Source of the DNA: Methyloceanibacter sp.
Lineage (GTDB): Bacteria; Pseudomonadota; Alphaproteobacteria; Rhizobiales; Methyloligellaceae
Direction: 5' to 3'
NCBI GenBank assembly: GCA_022865725.1
Contig: JALHTP010000115.1
Location: 1-11,167, forward strand
Length of the DNA stretch: 11,167 nt
Under the pieces are notes generated by a model. That model was not told the origin of the DNA, did not search any database, and worked only from the letters and a program-made list of their open reading frames with translations. Within the stretch, counting starts at the first letter, position 1. Each line of letters starts with the position of its first letter. The position numbers and the translations under genes are program-made. Positions 7,327 through 11,167 of this stretch are shown one piece after another.

Positions 7327-8046
7327 ATGTCGATTTGGGGCAAGCTCGCAGGTGCTGCCGCGGGGCTCGCGATCGGGGGTCCGATCGGCGCGCTGCTCGG
7401 CGGCGTGGCGGGACATTACGCCATCGATCGCGACAAGGAGGAAGACGGCCCGGCGGAGAACCAGGTGGCCTTCACCGTGGGCGTGATCGCGCTCGGCGCC
7501 AAGATGGCCAAGGCCGACGGCGTCGTCACCATGGACGAGGTCAACGCCTTCAAGGAAGTGTTCAAGGTGCCCGAGGGCGAGATGAAGAACGTCGCCCGCG
7601 TGTTCAATCTCGCCAAGCAGGACGTGGCCGGCTACGAGGCCTATGCCGAGCAGCTCGCCACCATGTTCAAAGGCAACCGCAAATTGCTCGAGGATGTGCT
7701 CGAGGGCCTGTTCCATATCGCCAAGGCCGACGACAATTTGCATCCGCGCGAGGAGCAGTTTCTGGCCGGCGTCGCCAAGCGCTTCGGCATGACCGAAACG
7801 GAGTTCGCCTATGTCAAGGCGCGCCATGTGACCGCCGCCAAGCGCAATCCCTATGACGTGCTCGGCGTGAAGCCTTCGGCCACCAACGAGGAGCTCAAGA
7901 GCCATTACCGGAAGCTGGTTGCCGAGAACCATCCGGACAAGCTGATGGCGCGCGGCGTGCCGAAGGAATTCGTCTCGATCGCCACCGAGAAGGTCGCGAT
8001 CATCAACGAGGCCTATGACCGGATCGCCAAAGAGCGCGGGATGTAG
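7327..8046 (+). CDS. djlA: DjlA-like membrane-anchored TerB/J-domain co-chaperone
   Basis: This 239-residue protein has the DjlA order of parts. A glycine-rich hydrophobic N-terminus (about 5-30) probably anchors it in the inner membrane. A TerB-like helical domain (about 43-165) shows two related helical halves, with AKMAKADGVVTMDE (58-71) and IAKADDNLHPREEQF (131-145) at matching acidic turns. A C-terminal J-domain (about 174-239) carries the HPD motif at 202-204, which in J proteins stimulates DnaK ATPase. The Shine-Dalgarno GGGGGA lies 8 nt before ATG 7327. Known DjlA proteins expose the J-domain to the cytoplasm and affect envelope-stress signalling; that role here is inferred. The amidase gene follows on the same strand 143 nt away. 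Confidence 0.92.
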   Translation: MSIWGKLAGAAAGLAIGGPIGALLGGVAGHYAIDRDKEEDGPAENQVAFTVGVIALGAKMAKADGVVTMDEVNAFKEVFKVPEGEMKNVARVFNLAKQDVAGYEAYAEQLATMFKGNRKLLEDVLEGLFHIAKADDNLHPREEQFLAGVAKRFGMTETEFAYVKARHVTAAKRNPYDVLGVKPSATNEELKSHYRKLVAENHPDKLMARGVPKEFVSIATEKVAIINEAYDRIAKERGM

Positions 8047-8084
8047 CGCTGGCGATGTGCCGCGACGGCCTCTCACGCAATGAT

Positions 8085-8178
8085 GTCATTCCCGCGCACG
8101 CGGGAATCCAGTAACCACTGCCCTGATTTTTTGCTGAAGCCCGTGTTACTGGATTGCCCGGTCAAGCCGGGCAATGAC
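8085..8178. repeat. Inverted pair of palindromic repeats upstream of the amidase gene
   Basis: The left unit (8085-8115) runs GTCATT to AATCCAGTAAC around the stem ATTCCCGCG/CGCGGGAAT. The right unit (8145-8178) is the inverted copy with stem ATTGCCCGG/CCGGGCAAT. Conserved flanks and compensated stem changes are as in the pair at 34-109, with GTAAC as an extra shared flank. The pair fills most of the gap between the djlA-like and amidase genes and ends 11 nt before the amidase ATG. Confidence 0.88.
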
Positions 8179-8189
8179 AACGCAAAGAT

Positions 8190-8957
8190 ATGACCGCCGC
8201 CCCTGACAGTCCGCTCGCCACCTTGTGGTGTCCCTCGCCGAACGTTGAGCCTCGGCGCAATGGGCTGCAAGCCGACATGCTCATCCTGCATTACACCGGC
8301 ATGGATTCTGCCGAGGCCGCGCTCGATTGGCTGACGCGGCAGGAGTCGGGGGTGTCGTGCCATTACCTGGTCGACGAGGAGGGGCGGATCGCGCAGCTCG
8401 TTCTCGAGTCCGAGCGCGCTTGGCATGCCGGCCAGAGCCTTTGGGCGGGCGAGCTCGATGTCAATTCATGCTCGATCGGCATCGAGATCCACAATCCCGG
8501 CCACGATTTCGACTATCCCGATTTCCCCGACGCCGAGATGCGCGCGGTCGAGGCGCTCTGCCTCGACATCATGAGCCGCCACGCCATTCCGCCCGCCCGC
8601 GTACTCGCCCATTCGGATGTGGCGCCGGGCAGGAAGCGCGACCCGGGCGAGAAATTCGACTGGGAGCGGCTGGCGCGCGCGGGCATCGGTCTTTGGGTTC
8701 CGCCCGCTCCCGTCGAGGGCGATTCCGGCTTGGGTCCGGGCGACGAGGGCGAAACCGTCGCCGCCCTGCAACGCGACTTTCTCGACTTCGGCTATGGGGT
8801 GGAGGTGACCTCGACCTATGGCACCGGCCTCGAAAAGGCGGTCGAAGCCTTTCAGCGGCATTTCCGCCCAGCCCGCATCGATGGCCGCGCCGACAATTCC
8901 ACGCGCAAGACGCTGGCGCGCCTGCTCGCCTCGCGCGACGCCACGCCCATGGCCTAA
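8190..8957 (+). CDS. AmiD-like N-acetylmuramoyl-L-alanine amidase with peptidoglycan-binding domain
   Basis: This 255-residue amidase_2-family zinc enzyme should cut the bond between N-acetylmuramic acid and L-alanine in peptidoglycan or its fragments. The catalytic domain (about 15-170) has LILHYTGM with zinc ligand H34, SIGIEIHNPG with catalytic E99, AHSDVAPGRKRDPG with H141 and D151 as the other ligands, and K149 at the position of the AmpD catalytic lysine. A PG_binding_1 domain follows (about 184-248: DEGETVAALQRDF to TRKTLARLL). No signal peptide or lipobox is visible, unlike Escherichia coli AmiD, so it may act in the cytoplasm on recycled muropeptides, or the export signal is non-standard. 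No good Shine-Dalgarno precedes the ATG. The next ATG (8277) would remove conserved N-terminal residues, so 8190 is preferred. Confidence 0.92.
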   Translation: MTAAPDSPLATLWCPSPNVEPRRNGLQADMLILHYTGMDSAEAALDWLTRQESGVSCHYLVDEEGRIAQLVLESERAWHAGQSLWAGELDVNSCSIGIEIHNPGHDFDYPDFPDAEMRAVEALCLDIMSRHAIPPARVLAHSDVAPGRKRDPGEKFDWERLARAGIGLWVPPAPVEGDSGLGPGDEGETVAALQRDFLDFGYGVEVTSTYGTGLEKAVEAFQRHFRPARIDGRADNSTRKTLARLLASRDATPMA

Positions 8958-9019
8958 TGGTCTGACGTCGACGCCGACGACCTCTACGAGCTGGGCTTAA
9001 TCAGCCACGCCTGCACGCT

Positions 9020-9676
9020 TCAATGCCCGTGCTCACCCTTTGCCATCATGAGGTGATGCAGCTGATGGTGCGATCCCTGGACTATGATGCCCATGAACCC
9101 GAGCGCCTTCAGCCTGATCGCTTGCGCGGGATCCTCGCTCGTAACCACAAGCGTCACGCCGTTCGGCAATTCTTCGGTCTTGGCATTCCAGCCCATCGCG
9201 TTGAGCTCATACGCGTGCGCCGGGACCATTCGCTTTATGGCCTCGGCCGTGCGGCCCTCGCCGGTGACCGCGATCTCCACGCCGTTGTCGAGGGCCTTCG
9301 CCTCGGCCACCGCATGCAGCGTCACCTCATTCATGTCGATCAGGTGCTGGCGCAACGCAGCGATATCGACTTTCGACCAATCGGTATTCGGATCGGCTTC
9401 GAGGATGCGCACGATCTCCTGGATGGCACCGAAGGCGTCCTGTCCCGCCAGCGTGGGCTCACTCGATGATTGAGCCTGCCCACCCATCATCCCGTGCTTC
9501 CCGTGCATGTCGTGCCCCCGCATCATGGGGCAGCCATCGGGTCCCGCTGCCCCGTCCTGCGGCGGCATCATTTGGCCCATCGAGCCATGCTGCGGATGCC
9601 CCGGCGTTTCGGCGAAAGCGTATGCGGCCGCCATCAGCATCGCTATGACCGCAAGCCCTAGAGACCGTGCATACAT
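9020..9676 (-). CDS. Secreted Met/His-rich putative metal-binding protein
   Basis: This 218-residue protein has a typical signal peptide (about 1-22, positive start, AAAYAFA before the cleavage site). Residues 26-66 are crowded with Met, His and Gly, including MRGHDMHGKHGMMGG (52-66). A folded-looking domain (about 75-198) contains AVTGEGRTAEAIKRMVPAH (136-154) and NGVTLVVTSEDP (172-183). The C-terminus (about 201-218) is again His/Met-rich, with HHQLHHLMM and GEHGH. Met/His clusters in periplasmic proteins usually bind copper or related metals; binding here is inferred from composition. I do not recognise a named family for the core. A GAGG Shine-Dalgarno precedes the ATG, and an FNR-type box with a matching -10 lies just upstream. 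It is convergent with the amidase gene. Confidence 0.85.
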   Translation of the reverse strand: MYARSLGLAVIAMLMAAAYAFAETPGHPQHGSMGQMMPPQDGAAGPDGCPMMRGHDMHGKHGMMGGQAQSSSEPTLAGQDAFGAIQEIVRILEADPNTDWSKVDIAALRQHLIDMNEVTLHAVAEAKALDNGVEIAVTGEGRTAEAIKRMVPAHAYELNAMGWNAKTEELPNGVTLVVTSEDPAQAIRLKALGFMGIIVQGSHHQLHHLMMAKGEHGH

Positions 9677-9704
9677 GATCGACCTCGTTGCTGGTTCTCC
9701 GCCG

Positions 9705-9746
9705 CAAATAGGCCGGGGAAGCCGCGCCCGCCATGATCTCGATCAA
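9705..9746 (-). promoter_or_regulatory. FNR-type class II promoter of the Met/His-rich protein gene
   Basis: On the minus strand TTGATcgagATCAT (9746-9733) matches the FNR/FixK consensus TTGAT-N4-ATCAA at nine of ten fixed positions. Exactly 22 nt later comes TATTTG (9710-9705), a plausible -10. This puts the box centre at -41.5 from a start near 9698, the geometry of class II FNR-activated promoters. The predicted leader is about 22 nt and includes the Shine-Dalgarno. Confidence 0.6.
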
Positions 9747-9759
9747 GCGCCGGAAACGA

Positions 9760-9795
9760 AACGGCGTCCCCCCCATTTTCGAGAAGGACGCCGTT
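9760..9795 (-). terminator. Hairpin after the YHS-protein gene
   Basis: AACGGCGTCC (9760-9769) and GGACGCCGTT (9786-9795) form a perfect 10-bp stem with a 16-nt loop. On the minus strand it starts 34 nt after the YHS-protein stop and is followed by TCGTTTCC, only weakly T-rich. It probably separates this gene from the promoter that follows at 9746. Confidence 0.55.
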
Positions 9796-9829
9796 GATCA
9801 GGGCTTCGGCAGGACTTGGTGCTTGAGCG

Positions 9830-10924
9830 TCAGTTGGTGACGTCGAAATCCATGCCGTCGAAGGTATAGCGGGGCACTTGCGTCCAGATGCCGTCCTCTT
9901 GCACGGGGACCTTGTGCATCTTGACGCTATTGACTTCGAGTTTGCCGGACTTGTCGTCCACCCAGAAGTCGATGTCGTAATATTCGTCCGTGCTGCCGGG
10001 CTTGCGGAAGTCGGTGCAGGCGAAATACTGGCCGTCCTTTTTCAGATGCCGGATCGGCTGGTGCATCTCGATGAACTCGAGCGGGATCGTCTCGCCGGTC
10101 TTGTCGTCCTTGACGGCCAGGTCGCCGTTGGCGTCCTTATGCGTGGCGATGTAGTTGTGGATCGCGCTCATCACATGCCAGCCGCGGACGACCTCCGCGT
10201 CGCCGGGATGCTCCGACACCGGCAGCCACCACCAGGCGACGGGCATGCGGGTGACCATGTAGTAGCTGTCGCCATCCTGCTTCGGCCCCTTCTGCACCCT
10301 GATATCCATGAGGGTCAGCTTGTCGCCCTCGGGCTTGAACCAGAAGTCGATGGCGTATTGCTTTTTGGGCTCGTCCTTGTCGTGGAAGATGGCATTGGCG
10401 AACCAGCCATAGCCTGACATGCCACGCACGCCCTTCATGTTGTCGAATAGAAGGTTGAGGTTGGCGTCGAGCTTGGGATCGTGGAACACGAAGGCGCCGT
10501 CCTTCGACCGCTCGGCGATCACCTCCTGGACCCTCTTATTGAGATCCTCCTCGGTGAAGTCTTTCGCGCCCGCGGCGACAGCGGCCTGGTTGGACGCCAG
10601 GAAGTCCTTCGCCTTCTTGATGTTGCCGGCCGGGTCCTTGAGGAAGGCTTCCTTCGATGGCTCGGACGAGAAGCAATAGATGTGTCCATCGGTGTCGGTC
10701 CAATTGACCGCACAGTCGGTCTTGACCGTCTGGCCCTCGGCGAGACCCATGGCGCACTGATCGTCGAACTCTCCCTTGACCGGCGCCGGCGTCATCGCCT
10801 GGCTTGCGGCGGGAGCGTCGTCGGCGGCCAAGGCGGGGGATGCGGCGGCCAAGCAGAGAGAGGCGGCAATGAGCGCGGCGCGGGCCGGAAACACGAAGAG
10901 CCGATCGGGGAGGAAGTCTGTCAT
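9830..10924 (-). CDS. Secreted YHS-domain protein with a tandem-duplicated C-terminal domain
   Basis: This 364-residue protein has a signal peptide (about 1-34, cleavage after SPALAA). Residues 54-105 form a YHS-like domain: CAMGLAEG with C57, KTDCAVNW with C71, GHIYCF with C84, and FLKDPAGNI. YHS domains occur in heavy-metal-handling proteins and often bind metal through cysteines. The rest is an unrecognised pair of related units of about 100 residues (131-226 and 252-352). Both contain an IA-KD-G start, a later M-R step, an FA step, a Y-IDFW strand (190-195 and 316-321) and a KL-K-P-Q-DG-R finish. Periplasmic location is expected. AAGGA about 9 nt before the ATG is the Shine-Dalgarno. Transcription probably starts near 10966 from a promoter with two Crp/Fnr-type dyads. 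Metal or redox function is inference. Confidence 0.85.
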   Translation of the reverse strand: MTDFLPDRLFVFPARAALIAASLCLAAASPALAADDAPAASQAMTPAPVKGEFDDQCAMGLAEGQTVKTDCAVNWTDTDGHIYCFSSEPSKEAFLKDPAGNIKKAKDFLASNQAAVAAGAKDFTEEDLNKRVQEVIAERSKDGAFVFHDPKLDANLNLLFDNMKGVRGMSGYGWFANAIFHDKDEPKKQYAIDFWFKPEGDKLTLMDIRVQKGPKQDGDSYYMVTRMPVAWWWLPVSEHPGDAEVVRGWHVMSAIHNYIATHKDANGDLAVKDDKTGETIPLEFIEMHQPIRHLKKDGQYFACTDFRKPGSTDEYYDIDFWVDDKSGKLEVNSVKMHKVPVQEDGIWTQVPRYTFDGMDFDVTN

Positions 10925-10972
10925 CGCTTTGATTTCCTTGGACTTTTTTGGGGTTTCTGGGGTTCTGTCGGT

Positions 10973-11032
10973 TGTTTAGGCGAGCATCAAGAGTTCGTCT
11001 GTAACCCAGGTCACCGTTCTGACCCGAGTCAG
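10973..11032 (-). promoter_or_regulatory. Tandem Crp/Fnr-type operators and -10 of the YHS-protein gene
   Basis: On the minus strand the distal dyad is CTGACtcggGTCAG (11032-11019), a perfect inverted repeat. The proximal dyad is GTGACctggGTTAC (11014-11001), with one mismatch between arms. Both have the 5-N4-5 form of FNR/NnrR/DNR sites with TGAC half-sites, and their centres are 18 bp apart. TAAACA (10978-10973) lies exactly 22 nt after the proximal dyad, the class II (-41.5) geometry, giving a start near 10966. The facing arms of the two dyads also make GGTCA-N6-TGACC (11009-11024). Confidence 0.5.
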
Positions 11033-11046
11033 GCTCGCGCGCCAGA

Positions 11047-11167
11047 TCACGTCGCGTCCTCCCCGCCATAGACCGCGAGCGCGGAGCGGTTCCTCACCTC
11101 GATCGAGCCCCGCGAGGCGTGCACCCAGCCCATGCGCTCCCATTCGGCGAGATAGCGGCTGATCACC
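11047..11167 (-). CDS. Crp/Fnr-family regulator, C-terminal end only
   Basis: The last 39 residues of a gene that enters from the right edge read VISRYLAEWERMGWV, then RGSIEVRNRSALAVYGGE, then stop (TGA, 11047-11049). This is the end of a Crp/Fnr winged helix-turn-helix: the recognition-helix Ser-Arg (ISR, as in FNR ETISR), the LE-MG turn, and the wing strand before a final helix. The codon just before V is cut but ends in G, which would allow Glu. The sensor domain and any cysteines for an iron-sulfur cluster are outside the window, so FNR, FixK, NnrR or DNR type cannot be told apart. It is on the same strand as the two secreted-protein genes, 122 nt upstream of the first. Confidence 0.85.
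   Translation of the reverse strand, partial: VISRYLAEWERMGWVHASRGSIEVRNRSALAVYGGEDAT

Noticed and set aside
34..8178. Repeats considered as a CRISPR array or attachment sites
   Set aside because: They are palindromic pairs at scattered sites without regular spacers, cas genes, an integrase or target duplications.

Overview
The window looks like ordinary chromosome of a high-GC alphaproteobacterium, probably of the order Hyphomicrobiales. The clues are very high GC at third codon positions, dense imperfect-palindrome repeats of the 'GTCATTC-stem-GAATCCAG' type common in such genomes, and a TerB/J-domain gene beside an AmiD-like amidase. The genus cannot be fixed from the sequence alone. I see no rRNA, tRNA, CRISPR array, insertion sequence or prophage.

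Left part (1-6222, all minus strand): a tight three-gene cluster. It is transcribed as a 614-residue membrane protein (periplasmic PDZ-like region, several membrane helices, cytoplasmic GAF-like tail, no kinase), then a gamma-carbonic-anhydrase-like hexapeptide protein, then a fused 5-oxoprolinase (HyuA+HyuB). The gaps are 11 nt and a 4-nt stop/start overlap. A paired palindromic repeat lies just past the last stop codon. A different paired palindromic element sits in frame inside the oxoprolinase gene and adds about 44 codons.

Middle part (6223-8957, plus strand): a GYD-domain gene broken by an amber codon at codon 13, a small two-helix membrane protein behind a perfect CRP-like dyad, a DjlA-like co-chaperone (membrane anchor, TerB, J-domain), and an AmiD-like zinc peptidoglycan amidase whose leader is almost filled by a palindromic repeat pair.

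Right part (8958-11167, minus strand): the end of a Crp/Fnr-family regulator gene enters from the right edge. It is followed by a secreted YHS-domain protein carrying a tandem duplication of an unrecognised domain of about 100 residues, then a secreted Met/His-rich, probably metal-binding protein. Each of the two secreted-protein genes has a 14-bp Crp/Fnr-type dyad exactly 22 nt upstream of a plausible -10 hexamer, which is the geometry of an FNR-activated class II promoter. The inferred picture is a small regulator-plus-targets unit for periplasmic metal or redox handling, possibly under low oxygen or nitric oxide. This unit and the in-frame repeat element are the most interesting parts of the window.
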